A DNA stretch of 64,000 nucleotides from Armatimonadota bacterium (GTDB taxonomy: Bacteria > Armatimonadota > Fimbriimonadia > Fimbriimonadales > GBS-DC): positions 62,001-126,000 of the forward strand of contig JABWCR010000003.1 of NCBI GenBank assembly GCA_013359125.1, written 5' to 3'. This document shows, one piece after another, positions 17,471 through 25,420 of the stretch (positions are counted from its first letter, which is position 1; each line of letters opens with the position of its first letter). A program made the translations under genes and the position numbers. The notes under the pieces are model-generated. The model worked only from the letters and a program-made list of their open reading frames with translations, had not been told where the DNA came from and did no database searches.

Positions 17471-18061
17471 CAAGCGGACGAGCACCCCCGCGAGGCGAAA
17501 GACCGGGCCAGGCAGGAGCCTGGCGTTCCGTACTTAGAGACGGTTGATGAAATAAGTTACATCCTAAAACACGATCTCAGTTGCCTCCGCAGGCCGCCGA
17601 GACGACCGAATCTTTCGAAGCAGGCCGTCCCGCGTCCTGTGGAGGATGTTGTCAGACCGAGCGCTCGCCGCTGAGCGGCCTTTTGCAAAAATGTAGCACA
17701 ATTTTGAGTACGAATCAAGCCGGGAGGGCGAGCGTCCCCGCGAGCCCATGCCGTCGGAACGCCAGGCTCCTGCCTGGCCAGGACCCTCCACGTCCGTAGG
17801 CGCGGAGGGATGTAAACTCCCTGTGATTCGGCTCGCGAGGACGCTCGCCCTCCCGGGCGGCTCGCCTTGGCGGTCTTCGCGCCCTTTGCGCGAAACCTGC
17901 CGTTGCAGCTCTGTCCTGCCCGGCGGGAGCCGGGCGCACCTTCTATAAGCATAACGGCGATGACAGGATGAGAAAGTTAGCCGAAACAGTAACGCGCAAC
18001 AAAAAGCAGGAATTGAGTCATGGATGGCAAAATCGGGGTTATAATCTAAATCAAGGAGGCG
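17471..18061. repeat. Repeat-rich intergenic region
   Basis: No convincing gene. It holds a short palindrome (GCCAGGCAGGAGCCTGGC type) at 17506-17530, the dispersed hairpin element at 17687-17857, a related GCCCGGCGGGAGCCGGGC palindrome near 17919-17936, and, at its right end, a promoter-like TATAAT (18040-18045) and an AAGGAGG Shine-Dalgarno sequence (18053-18059) serving the next gene. Confidence 0.6.
17687..17857 (+). repeat. Dispersed hairpin element, copy A
   Basis: About 170 bases nearly identical to 21103-21272. It begins with the motif TAGCACAATTTTGAG and has 28-base inverted arms at 17719-17746 and 17830-17857 that match at 26 positions when one is reverse-complemented. The loop contains a smaller palindrome (17756-17779) and a GGAGGG...CTCC pair. 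No coding potential. It resembles a small non-autonomous mobile or REP-like element. Confidence 0.7.
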
Positions 18062-19456
18062 TTGAAATGCGCTATCGTCTTAACGGAACGGAACGGAACG
18101 GCTCTCTGTGCGCCGAACCGACTTCCGCGCCGATCCCGCTCAACTCTACCGACACGGAGGCGAATTAGCCTGACCGCCCTTTCCTTCGTGCTCGCCTCGA
18201 CCCTTTTTCAGCAATCCCCCGCCCAGCCCCATTACAGCCAGACCGGCAATTGGGAGTACCTGACCGCCAGTACCGACTATCGCGTTCGGTGGCGAAACGA
18301 CATCCTGAGTAGCCCGTATCAGGATCCGAAGTCGAGTTACAACGGCGGCGATCGGATCGACATCTACGACACCTACGGCATCCATGCGGCGGTGTTGCCC
18401 ACCAAGGTCTATTTCCCCAATCTGGATCCGGTCGGCGTTCGGGGGACGGTCATGCTATGGGGCAACGGCACCGGGTACACGTTTCCCGAACCACCCATTA
18501 ACGATCCCCGCACCTACAACTATTCCTACTCATCCTTTCTGCTCTGGAACCCTTTGCTCCACGGCAACGGGTCGGCCGATCGGCTGTTGTTCGGTTTTGT
18601 GGGCTACACCAAAGATCCGGACACGACGACGACATCCGTTCGCTACATGGACGTTGCGAACATCTTCTGTTCCGGGCACTCCTTTATGCCGGACGGCAAG
18701 CTCTGCGTGTCGGGCGGCAGCCACTATTGGAAGGAGAACGCGACTGCTCCAACAGAAGTTCACGGCACCAGGGCCTGCTATCTATTCGACAGCGCCCAAT
18801 GGAGAAACGCTGACGGCCAGCCTGCGCACAACGGCTGGTCGCTGCCGCTTGGTCCCTATGGGTCTCATCCTTCGCAGCGCATTGGCATGGGCGTTCGCCG
18901 CTGGTACCCTTCGACCTTGCTCTTGCCGGACAAGAAGATGCTGATCGCAGGCGGCACCACCCAGGCAGAAGCGAATCGCCTGTGCACTCATCCGGATGGC
19001 CTCAACACCACCTACCAGATCTACGATCCAGACGCGAACGCGTTTTCAACCTACAACCTCAACGTCGTAGGAGGGTGCGACGGCCATGCCGCTTGGTACA
19101 ACTTTGACGAGGCGGATCAGCGCTTTACGCTCGGCAACGAGTACCCGCGTCTGCACGGCGCGACGTGGGCAACGGGCAGCCCGCCCAATCAGACACTCCA
19201 TTATCGCGCGGTCTATGCGGGGCCCGATTCGAGGGTCTATCTTTTTGACCCCGCGGCGCCCTCTTCTGGATGGGCGCTCCGTTCGGTAGCGCCCGGTTCG
19301 GCGTTCGACAATGTTGTGGATGCCGAGGAGATGTTTCGGATAGCCGCCGCCGGTCAATACGCACAAGACGACAAGAGAGACCTGAACAAGGACGGCTGGA
19401 TCGATGCGGCCGACCTGACCATCGCCCTGTGGAACCTGGGAAGGCAGGGGGACTAA
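18062..19456 (+). CDS. Secreted galactose-oxidase-like kelch protein; start possibly frameshifted
   Basis: Exported protein of about 464 residues: a signal sequence (SLTALSFVLASTLF, cut near SPAQP), then a kelch beta-propeller resembling the N-terminal part of galactose/glyoxal oxidases (FCSGHSFMPDGKLCVSGG, then RRWYPSTLLLPDKKMLIAGG). The oxidase C-terminal domain is missing; instead a single EF-hand-like segment NKDGWIDAADL ends the protein. The frame opens only with TTG 18062, two bases after AAGGAGG, a poor spacing. ATG 18067, ideally spaced, is in another frame that stops at 18168. Three tandem GGAAC units lie between; a fourth unit would bring ATG 18067 into frame. Catalytic activity is doubtful. 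Confidence 0.7.
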   Translation: MKCAIVLTERNGTALCAPNRLPRRSRSTLPTRRRISLTALSFVLASTLFQQSPAQPHYSQTGNWEYLTASTDYRVRWRNDILSSPYQDPKSSYNGGDRIDIYDTYGIHAAVLPTKVYFPNLDPVGVRGTVMLWGNGTGYTFPEPPINDPRTYNYSYSSFLLWNPLLHGNGSADRLLFGFVGYTKDPDTTTTSVRYMDVANIFCSGHSFMPDGKLCVSGGSHYWKENATAPTEVHGTRACYLFDSAQWRNADGQPAHNGWSLPLGPYGSHPSQRIGMGVRRWYPSTLLLPDKKMLIAGGTTQAEANRLCTHPDGLNTTYQIYDPDANAFSTYNLNVVGGCDGHAAWYNFDEADQRFTLGNEYPRLHGATWATGSPPNQTLHYRAVYAGPDSRVYLFDPAAPSSGWALRSVAPGSAFDNVVDAEEMFRIAAAGQYAQDDKRDLNKDGWIDAADLTIALWNLGRQGD

Positions 19457-19465
19457 GAGACAGAC

Positions 19466-19492
19466 GCGGCCGGACCCGAAGGCTCCGGCCGC
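19466..19492 (+). other. Perfect 9-bp hairpin between two secreted-protein genes
   Basis: Arms 19466-19474 and 19484-19492 (GCGGCCGGA / TCCGGCCGC) flank a 9-base loop. It follows the kelch gene stop by 9 bases. No adjacent T-run, so terminator function is uncertain; it may stabilise the upstream message. Confidence 0.5.
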
Positions 19493-19527
19493 GCATCTCC
19501 AAGACAGACATTTTTAGGAGCCTTGAA

Positions 19528-20958
19528 ATGAAGACCATAGCAACCGTCGTAGCGGTATTGTCAAGCCTTTGCGCTTCCGTAGCCCAGATGCAACTGCTCT
19601 GGGATCGGGAATATAGCTGGCCGACCAGCGTTCGCTACATTGCCGATGCCCGAACTCAAGTCAGCGAAGGCGTTTTGATGATAGGCCAACCATTTACGGA
19701 GCCCGGTAGAGCTTATGCGCGAGCAATTGACAGTAACGGCCAAGTTGTCAGCACATTGCTCATATTTGCAAGCGATGATTTTATTGACTTGATTGCGTTG
19801 CATCCGATCGATCATGGGCTTGCGTTCGTGCAGTGCTCAATTTGCCGCACGTCATGGACCAGCGGCTTCAATCTGTTTATGCTGACCTCGTCTCAGGTTA
19901 TGGTGTCGATTAGTCAAAGCGGTTATTACCGCCGCGGCCAATTGCAACAAGACGGCTCTCTGGTCGTGGGCGGACTCGGTCCGCAGGGCACGACGAATCA
20001 GTGGACGATCGACCGCTGGCGATGGGGTCAGACCGAACCGGACTGGTCGACCACGATCACCGCGCCCATGTCTGGCGGTGCGCTATCGCCCGAGTTTCCT
20101 TCCAACATGCGGACGAACCTTCTTGATACGATCAACCCGACAGCCTTTCTGCGCCAGACCGACTTCTCGGGTCAAGCCTTTTGGTTCTCCTTAACGCCCG
20201 ACGGCCAAACCATCTGGACGCAAAACGTGCCCGTTGGCATGTACTTGGACAACGTGATCGACGAGGAGGGCAACCGGTACATCGCTTATCACCGCACGGC
20301 GCCGGACGGCGGCTACTCCTTCTGGTGGACTCTGCTCAAGTCCAGTCCGACGGGCCAAATCCTCTGGGACAGGGATATCGGGCTGATCAACGGGTTAGGC
20401 AACGGACTGCTCGCTAGTCCGAAAGCCGGTCGTCCATGGCTGTGGATCAAGCCTACGGATCAGACGTTCCGCATCCACATTCTCGACCCTGCCGACGGAT
20501 CGTCGTTGAGAGTTGTTAGGTATGACGCGCCCGACCAGCGTACGGTGGCAGGGGGCATATACTATGACTATTATGGATCGCCATATTTGCTGTGGGGCAT
20601 GTATGGCGCTCCACCGAGATACGAGTCCCACCTGCACAAGTTAGACGAGGACGGGAATCTCGTTTGGGGCATAGAAGTGACAGATCTGGTACCCGAGAGT
20701 TTTCACCAAGTTATCTTTGACTCCCAGAACAATCTCTACCTGATCGGCCCGAGCCGCATTCAGAAGTGGCGGATTCTCGCCGTCTTTGTGGAGGGGGATG
20801 CGAGCGGGGATGGCTGCATCGACGACAAAGACCTGGCGATGACGCTCGAAGCGTTCGGAACCAACGACCCGTTCGCCGACTTCGACTCCAACGGCATCGT
20901 AGACGACCGAGATTTAGAGCGCGTCTTAAGGAACTTTGGATTGGGGTGCGCGGGGTAG
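19528..20958 (+). CDS. Secreted beta-propeller protein with C-terminal dockerin-like EF-hands
   Basis: A 476-residue exported protein. ATG 19528 has TAGGAG upstream and starts a clear signal peptide (MKTIATVVAVLSSLCASVAQ). The body consists of repeated beta segments of 40-60 residues with LWDR, SPTGQILWDRDIG and EDGNLVWGIEV units, as in PQQ-like or SBBP propellers. The last 55 residues hold two EF-hand-type loops (GDASGDGCIDDKDL, DFDSNGIVDDRDL) and end FGLGCAG, with one Cys in the first loop and one near the end. No enzyme motif is seen. Function unknown; a calcium-stabilised cell-surface protein is likely. Confidence 0.75.
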   Translation: MKTIATVVAVLSSLCASVAQMQLLWDREYSWPTSVRYIADARTQVSEGVLMIGQPFTEPGRAYARAIDSNGQVVSTLLIFASDDFIDLIALHPIDHGLAFVQCSICRTSWTSGFNLFMLTSSQVMVSISQSGYYRRGQLQQDGSLVVGGLGPQGTTNQWTIDRWRWGQTEPDWSTTITAPMSGGALSPEFPSNMRTNLLDTINPTAFLRQTDFSGQAFWFSLTPDGQTIWTQNVPVGMYLDNVIDEEGNRYIAYHRTAPDGGYSFWWTLLKSSPTGQILWDRDIGLINGLGNGLLASPKAGRPWLWIKPTDQTFRIHILDPADGSSLRVVRYDAPDQRTVAGGIYYDYYGSPYLLWGMYGAPPRYESHLHKLDEDGNLVWGIEVTDLVPESFHQVIFDSQNNLYLIGPSRIQKWRILAVFVEGDASGDGCIDDKDLAMTLEAFGTNDPFADFDSNGIVDDRDLERVLRNFGLGCAG

Positions 20959-21384
20959 AGGGGTCGTCCGGAACGCCAGGCTTCTGCCTGGCCCAGCCCC
21001 CTCGCACGCTCAGAACGCCGCCCCCTGCCTGGCCGTAAGCTCCGTTAGCCCCTGCACAAAGCCGCTCCCGGGCAGTCCGCCTTTTACGAACGGGATTTTT
21101 TCAAAATGTAGCACAATTTTGAGCACGAATCAAGCCGGGAGGGCGAGCGTCCCCGCGAGCCCATGCCGTCGGAACGCCAGGCTCCAGCCTGGCCAGGACC
21201 CTCCACGTCCGCAGGCGCGGAGGGATGTAAACTCCCTGCGATTCGGCTCGCGGGGCCGCTCGCCCTCCCGGGCGGCCCCGTTTCGTCTGCCAGGCGGGAG
21301 CCTGGCGTTCCGACTGGAGCGCCGTCCTTTCGATCGGTCTGCCTTGACTTTGAACCTCTCTATCGTTCAAAATCAGGCGCGAAC
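20959..21384. repeat. Repeat-rich intergenic region
   Basis: No gene is seen. It contains palindromes of the GCCAGGC...GCCTGGC family at 20970-20993, 21171-21194 and 21290-21312, and the dispersed hairpin element copy B. The stretch TTGAACCTCTCTATCG (21348-21363) could hold weak promoter elements for nuoA, but nothing close to consensus. Confidence 0.6.
21103..21272 (+). repeat. Dispersed hairpin element, copy B
   Basis: Near-identical to copy A at 17687-17857. Starts with TAGCACAATTTTGAGCAC and has 28-base inverted arms at 21134-21161 and 21245-21272. Identity with copy A ends abruptly just past the right arm (GGCGGC then divergent), which marks one boundary; on the left identity begins a few bases before the TAGCACAA motif. 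Confidence 0.7.
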
Positions 21385-21834
21385 ATGGTTTCCGATTACG
21401 CCGCTGTCCTTATGCTGTTCGCCATCGGTGCTGTTATCGCCTTGGTCATGGTGGTCGGCTCCTGGTTGCTCGGCCCAAAACGCCCAACGCTGGCCAAACG
21501 TTCGATCTATGAATGTGGCGTTACACCTGTGGGCGGCGCCCGAGAGCGCTTCCCTATTCATTTCTATCTGGTGGCCATGCTTTTCATCATCTTCGATGTC
21601 GAATCGATCTTCCTTTTCCCATGGTTCGTGATGTTTAGAGGCGCAGAGACCGATCTACAGCGATTCAGCTTTATCGAAGTCTCCGTTTTCTTGCTGTTTG
21701 TGGTCGTCGGCTATGTTTACGTCCTCTACAAAGGCGCGCTGGATTGGGAACGGCCTACCACGCGCCAAAGAGCAAAGGGCGCGCCGGCCATCGACGACCG
21801 AAGACCTGCGGGAGAGGCGCTGCCCGTTCGATAA
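21385..21834 (+). CDS. nuoA: NADH-quinone oxidoreductase subunit A
   Basis: Small membrane subunit of respiratory complex I, 149 residues. Three transmembrane helices (about 5-30, 60-85, 95-115) and the conserved YECGVTPVG loop and [16 protein letters not shown] segment with the invariant Asp-Val-Glu are present. The C-terminal 30 residues form a charged tail longer than usual. ATG 21385 has no evident Shine-Dalgarno sequence. nuoC follows after one base. nuoB, normally between nuoA and nuoC, is missing from this locus, so complex I genes must be split in this genome. Confidence 0.92.
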   Translation: MVSDYAAVLMLFAIGAVIALVMVVGSWLLGPKRPTLAKRSIYECGVTPVGGARERFPIHFYLVAMLFIIFDVESIFLFPWFVMFRGAETDLQRFSFIEVSVFLLFVVVGYVYVLYKGALDWERPTTRQRAKGAPAIDDRRPAGEALPVR

Positions 21835-21835
21835 G

Positions 21836-22441
21836 ATGCCAAAGCCCTTCGCTCCTGATGGCCAACGTTTAGAAATCGCCAAGATTCAGGCTGCCTATCC
21901 CGATGCCATCGATCGAATCTACGAGTTTCGAGGCGAAACCTGGATCTATGTCAAGAAGGAGCGCCTGCTCGATGTCGGCCGACTGCTTCGAGACGACCCA
22001 GAACTCCGATACGCATATTTCTCCGACGCTTTAGGCTTGGATTGGCTCCATCAATGGGAGGCTGGCGAGAAGGCCAAGCGATTCGAGGTGGTCTACACGC
22101 TCTACTCCCACCTTCACTTTTGCAACACCTTTCTTAAGGTCGAGGCTGACGAGAACGAGCCGATTCCCTCGCTGACAGCCGTCTGGGAAGGCGCTAACTG
22201 GCCAGAGCGCGAGACCTTTGACCTGTACGGCATCCAGTTCGAAGGCCACCCCGATCTCAAGCGCATCCTCTTGCCGGACGATTGGGTCGGCTTCCCGTTG
22301 CGAAAGGACTTCCCCTTGGGCGGAGAGGAGATACCTTTTGCCCAGGGGAGTTGGGGGCCGTCGATCGAGGCAATGACGCACCCCCACGCGGGCGATTCGT
22401 TCGAGGGCCGCACCGGTACCGAAGAAGTAAGCGGGAGGTAG
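21836..22441 (+). CDS. nuoC: NADH-quinone oxidoreductase subunit C
   Basis: Peripheral-arm subunit of complex I (30-kDa family), 201 residues. The signature [20 protein letters not shown] with [19 protein letters not shown] is at residues 124-160 region and is diagnostic. ATG 21836 is one base after the nuoA stop with GGAGAGG upstream; the longer frame from 21698 overlaps nuoA and is not needed. No nuoD is fused or adjacent: the next gene is an oppositely oriented Fic gene, so only A and C are here. Confidence 0.92.
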   Translation: MPKPFAPDGQRLEIAKIQAAYPDAIDRIYEFRGETWIYVKKERLLDVGRLLRDDPELRYAYFSDALGLDWLHQWEAGEKAKRFEVVYTLYSHLHFCNTFLKVEADENEPIPSLTAVWEGANWPERETFDLYGIQFEGHPDLKRILLPDDWVGFPLRKDFPLGGEEIPFAQGSWGPSIEAMTHPHAGDSFEGRTGTEEVSGR

Positions 22442-22445
22442 CGAG

Positions 22446-23612
22446 CTAGCGGGGGAGCGGTTCGGCGCCCTCTTGTAGGATTTCGACGTATCGATCATAG
22501 AGATAGAAGGTGCTTCTGCCGCGCACCATAGCTAAGCTGAGGATGCTTGCTTCTTGCAACCGCTTAATCGCTTTGAGCGCCGTAACCTTTGTAACCCTCA
22601 TTTCCTTTTGAGCAATGACTGGAGTTACCAGGGGCTGGCGCTGAAGCAGCTCGAACAGCCGGAGTGTTGCCGACGACTTTGAATGGTCTTGTCGAATTCT
22701 CTCTTGATCCGCTACAAAAAGCGAACGAATTCTCTTGATCGCGTCGACTGTATGTTCGGCAGTCTCCACGATCCCGCGAAGAAAAAACACCAGCCAACTC
22801 TCCCAGTCGCCGGTCTCACGAACAGACTGAAGGTGGCTGTAATAGATGTCGCGGTTCTTTTTGAAATAGAGGCTGAGATACAACACAGGGCTCGAGAACG
22901 CTCGTTCGCGCAACAGAATGAGCGAGATCAACATTCTGCCGAGCCTGCCGTTTCCATCCAAGTAAGGATGGATCGATTCGAACTGTAGATGAGCCAGCGC
23001 CGCTTTAATGAGAGGCGGAGTTCGGTCAGGGACGTCGTGAATAAACTTCTCAAGTTCGTTGATCATCGGACCAATTTCCGTATGGGGCGGCGGCGTATAG
23101 ACAGCATCCGAAGGCATCGTGCCGCCGATCCAGTTTTGCGATGAGCGAACCTCGCCCGGCTGACGGTTGTTGCCCCTGCCGGATCTGAGCAGAATCGCGT
23201 GAAGGTCGTTAAGAAGACGCAACGTAATCGGGTCGCCTTCTTTAATTCTCCTGATTCCCTCGGTCTGGGCTTCGATATAGTTGGAGACTTCCTTAACATC
23301 GTCGTTCGGCGGTCTGCCCAAACTGGTTTCAAACATCAAGACATCAGAAAAGGTCGACTGAGTCCCCTCAATCTGCGAAGACAATAGAGCTTCTTTGAAC
23401 ACCATCTGTCTCAGATACATTTTGGGATTGGGTATTAGGTCGGAGATGATGTCAAGACGGCCGAGCGATCTATCGGCATCGCCCAACAACTCGAGCAGTT
23501 TCGCGTCGATTCTCAAAGGTGGATTTGGCGGCAAAGGCAAAGGCAGAAAAGCCCGGTATCGTGCTTCGCCTTGGCCAACATATCGATACTCGCCTTGAGT
23601 TCCGCGTTTCAA
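22446..23612 (-). CDS. Fic-domain AMP transferase with C-terminal winged helix
   Basis: Fic enzymes transfer AMP or other phosphate groups to target proteins. The active-site motif HPYLDGNGRLGR is at residues 215-226. An N-terminal inhibitory helix motif (SSQIEG, 78-83; S/TxxxEG) classes it as self-inhibited. Residues 310-380 form a winged-helix domain (TPVIAQKEMRVTKVTALKAIKRL region). The family's usual N-terminus MKRG is found when TTG 23612 is taken as start, giving 388 residues; the ATG at 23717 would place the operator-like repeats inside the gene. AT-richer composition suggests transfer. The promoter region carries seven half-sites, so autoregulation through its own winged helix is plausible. 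Confidence 0.87.
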   Translation of the reverse strand: MKRGTQGEYRYVGQGEARYRAFLPLPLPPNPPLRIDAKLLELLGDADRSLGRLDIISDLIPNPKMYLRQMVFKEALLSSQIEGTQSTFSDVLMFETSLGRPPNDDVKEVSNYIEAQTEGIRRIKEGDPITLRLLNDLHAILLRSGRGNNRQPGEVRSSQNWIGGTMPSDAVYTPPPHTEIGPMINELEKFIHDVPDRTPPLIKAALAHLQFESIHPYLDGNGRLGRMLISLILLRERAFSSPVLYLSLYFKKNRDIYYSHLQSVRETGDWESWLVFFLRGIVETAEHTVDAIKRIRSLFVADQERIRQDHSKSSATLRLFELLQRQPLVTPVIAQKEMRVTKVTALKAIKRLQEASILSLAMVRGRSTFYLYDRYVEILQEGAEPLPR

Positions 23613-23750
23613 GATGGTATAGCCGACTATCCCTATCCCCTCGAATGGTACAGTTTTCGTTCCAAGATTATACCATTCGGCCGGAATGGTATCGTGGACT
23701 ATACCATTCGTCGCCATTGGTATAGTCCACGGCTCAAAACTATACCGTTC
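23613..23750. promoter_or_regulatory. Operator-like array of alternating half-sites upstream of the Fic gene
   Basis: Seven copies of the half-site GAATGGTATAG or its complement CTATACCATTC, with few mismatches, alternate in orientation: 23613-23622, 23643-23652, 23669-23678, 23684-23692, 23700-23709, 23716-23725 and 23739-23750. The clearest dyad is 23694-23706 with 23718-23730, a perfect 13-base inverted repeat (GTGGACTATACCA). The half-sites contain TATACC, itself -10-like. They fill the gap between the Fic start and flgF, as expected for cooperative binding of a dimeric repressor. Confidence 0.7.
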
Positions 23751-23801
23751 AAATCCCAGCCTAACCCTCAGTGCGCCCCGCGCCGATAATCTGACCTGGC
23801 T

Positions 23802-24524
23802 ATGATACGAGGCATTCATATCGCCGCCGAAGGGATGATCGCGCGGCAAAACGCACAGGACGTGATCGCTAACAACATCGCCAACGCCAACACCAGCGGC
23901 TTCAAAGCCGACCGACCCGTCTTCTCGGTCGCCCTCAATCGCTCGGTCAATCGGCGAGAGGGCGATCAAACCCAGACGATCGGTTCCTTGGCCTTTGGCT
24001 CTCGAGCCGGATCGGCGCACACTGCCAATGAACAAGGCGCTTTGATGACTACGGGCAATCCATTGGACTTCGCTATTTCGGGCCCGGGCTATTTTGTAGT
24101 CGAAACGCCCCAAGGCGAGCGCTACACTCGCAACGGCAGCTTCATGCTCGATGCGGAAGGCAGGCTGGTCGATAAGCACGGCCATCCGGTCAAGGGCGAA
24201 CAAGGCGAGATTACAATCCCTGCCGGCAAGCCGATTACCGTTGCGGCAGACGGAACTATCAGCGTTGAAGGGCAAACCATCGACAAGATTCAAATAGTGG
24301 ACGGGAATCTGCGGAAGAACGACCAGGGCCGATTCGTCGGTCAAGTTCAGCCGGTCGAATCGCCGATAATCGCACAGGGCGCCTTAGAGGCGTCCAACGT
24401 GTCAGTCGTCAAAGAAATGATCTCGATGATCGAGAACTTCCGAGCCTTCGAAGCCAGCCAGAAAGTCCTCAAGGCGCACGACGATGCCTTGGGTCTGGCG
24501 GTTAACGAACTGGCTAAGCTCTAA
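23802..24524 (+). CDS. flgF: Flagellar basal-body rod protein FlgF
   Basis: Proximal rod protein exported through the flagellar secretion apparatus; 240 residues. Opens with MIRGIHIAAEGM and the FlgG/FlgF-family signature NNIANANTSGFKADR (residues 27-41), and ends with a coiled-coil segment (SMIENFRAFEASQKVLKAHDDA) typical of axial proteins. It is shorter and less FlgG-like than the next gene, hence FlgF. GATAAT at 23785-23790 is 11 bases before the ATG and no Shine-Dalgarno sequence is seen, so this may be the promoter of the flagellar unit. An apparent terminator lies between it and flgG. Confidence 0.87.
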   Translation: MIRGIHIAAEGMIARQNAQDVIANNIANANTSGFKADRPVFSVALNRSVNRREGDQTQTIGSLAFGSRAGSAHTANEQGALMTTGNPLDFAISGPGYFVVETPQGERYTRNGSFMLDAEGRLVDKHGHPVKGEQGEITIPAGKPITVAADGTISVEGQTIDKIQIVDGNLRKNDQGRFVGQVQPVESPIIAQGALEASNVSVVKEMISMIENFRAFEASQKVLKAHDDALGLAVNELAKL

Positions 24525-24546
24525 AAACAGAACGAACGGACGCACC

Positions 24547-24596
24547 AGGCGCGGCTATGGAGAGCCAGCATCTCTCTTTGGCTGCGCCTATTTTTT
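24547..24596 (+). terminator. Intrinsic terminator or attenuator between flgF and flgG
   Basis: A 9-bp stem with one G-U pair (AGGCGCGGC 24547-24555 with GCTGCGCCT 24581-24589) is followed by A and six T. The loop holds a further AGAG/CTCT pair. It lies in the 95-base gap inside an otherwise compact flagellar operon, so it would reduce transcription of flgG onward or work as an attenuator. Confidence 0.65.
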
Positions 24597-24619
24597 ACAT
24601 AACGACGGAGGCAAACCGA

Positions 24620-25408
24620 ATGTTAAGAGCCTTGCACACCGCCGCGACGGGCATGAGCGCCCAGCAGATGAACATCGACACCATTGCCAACAATTTGGCG
24701 AACGTCAATACCAGCGGATTTAAGAAGCAGCGCGTCGACTTTGAGGACCTTCTGTATCAAACGGTGCGTCCAGCTGGCGCCAGCACTGCGGCAGGCGCGC
24801 AATCGCCGACCGGCATACAGATCGGATTGGGCGTCAAGCCGGCGGCCACCTATGGCGTTTTCTCTCCCGGGGCAATCCAAACCACAGGCAACCCTTTAGA
24901 TATGGCTATCGAGGGGGAGGGATTCTTCAAGATTCTGTTGCCGGACGGTTCCTCAGGTTACACCCGCGACGGAAGTTTCAAGATCGACGGTCAAGGGCGT
25001 TTGGTTACAGCCTCCGGCTACGCGGTCGAACCGGAGATTCTCATCCCCGCAGATGCCATCGAGATCACTATAGGCCGAGACGGCAATGTGGCGGCTCGGC
25101 GCGGCGGCGAGAACGAGTTTCAAGAATTGGGCACATTGACTATCGCGAGGTTTGTGAATCCGGCGGGTCTGCAGCGCGTCGGGCAAAACCTCTATCGAGC
25201 GACGCCCGCTTCGGGCGAGCCGGTCGAAGGCGCCCCAGGAACCAATGGCATCGGACAGGTCAGCCAAGGCACGCTGGAGTTCTCCAACGTACAAGTGGTC
25301 GAGGAGATGGTCAACCTGATCATGGCGCAGCGAGCCTACGAGGTCAACTCTCGATCCATCCAGACGGCAGACGACATGCTGGCCGTTGCCAAGGACATCA
25401 AGCGATAA
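24620..25408 (+). CDS. flgG: Flagellar distal rod protein FlgG
   Basis: Distal rod subunit, 262 residues, with the canonical N-terminus MLRALHTAATGMSAQQ and NNLANVNTSGFKKQR (residues 25-39), the central GNPLDMAIEGEGFF segment and the C-terminal EEMVNLIMAQRAYEVNSRSIQTAD axial coiled coil. ATG 24620 has GGAGG 8-12 bases upstream; the longer frame from 24557 runs through the terminator stem and is rejected. Start of the tightly packed series flgG-A-H-I-J-N-K-L. Confidence 0.95.
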   Translation: MLRALHTAATGMSAQQMNIDTIANNLANVNTSGFKKQRVDFEDLLYQTVRPAGASTAAGAQSPTGIQIGLGVKPAATYGVFSPGAIQTTGNPLDMAIEGEGFFKILLPDGSSGYTRDGSFKIDGQGRLVTASGYAVEPEILIPADAIEITIGRDGNVAARRGGENEFQELGTLTIARFVNPAGLQRVGQNLYRATPASGEPVEGAPGTNGIGQVSQGTLEFSNVQVVEEMVNLIMAQRAYEVNSRSIQTADDMLAVAKDIKR

Positions 25409-25420
25409 GGAGACAGCGCC

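Noticed and set aside
17968-18168. Small ORF of 33 codons from ATG 18067 (longer frame from 17968) as a separate gene
   Set aside because: It shares promoter and Shine-Dalgarno site with the kelch gene and is best explained as the out-of-frame start of that gene.
22446-23612. Fic gene as half of a toxin-antitoxin pair
   Set aside because: No small antitoxin gene is adjacent; the protein has its own inhibitory helix motif.
23613-23717. ATG 23717 as the start of the Fic gene
   Set aside because: The extra 35 residues are encoded by the inverted-repeat array and are unlike any Fic N-terminus, whereas TTG 23612 gives the family-typical MKRG start.
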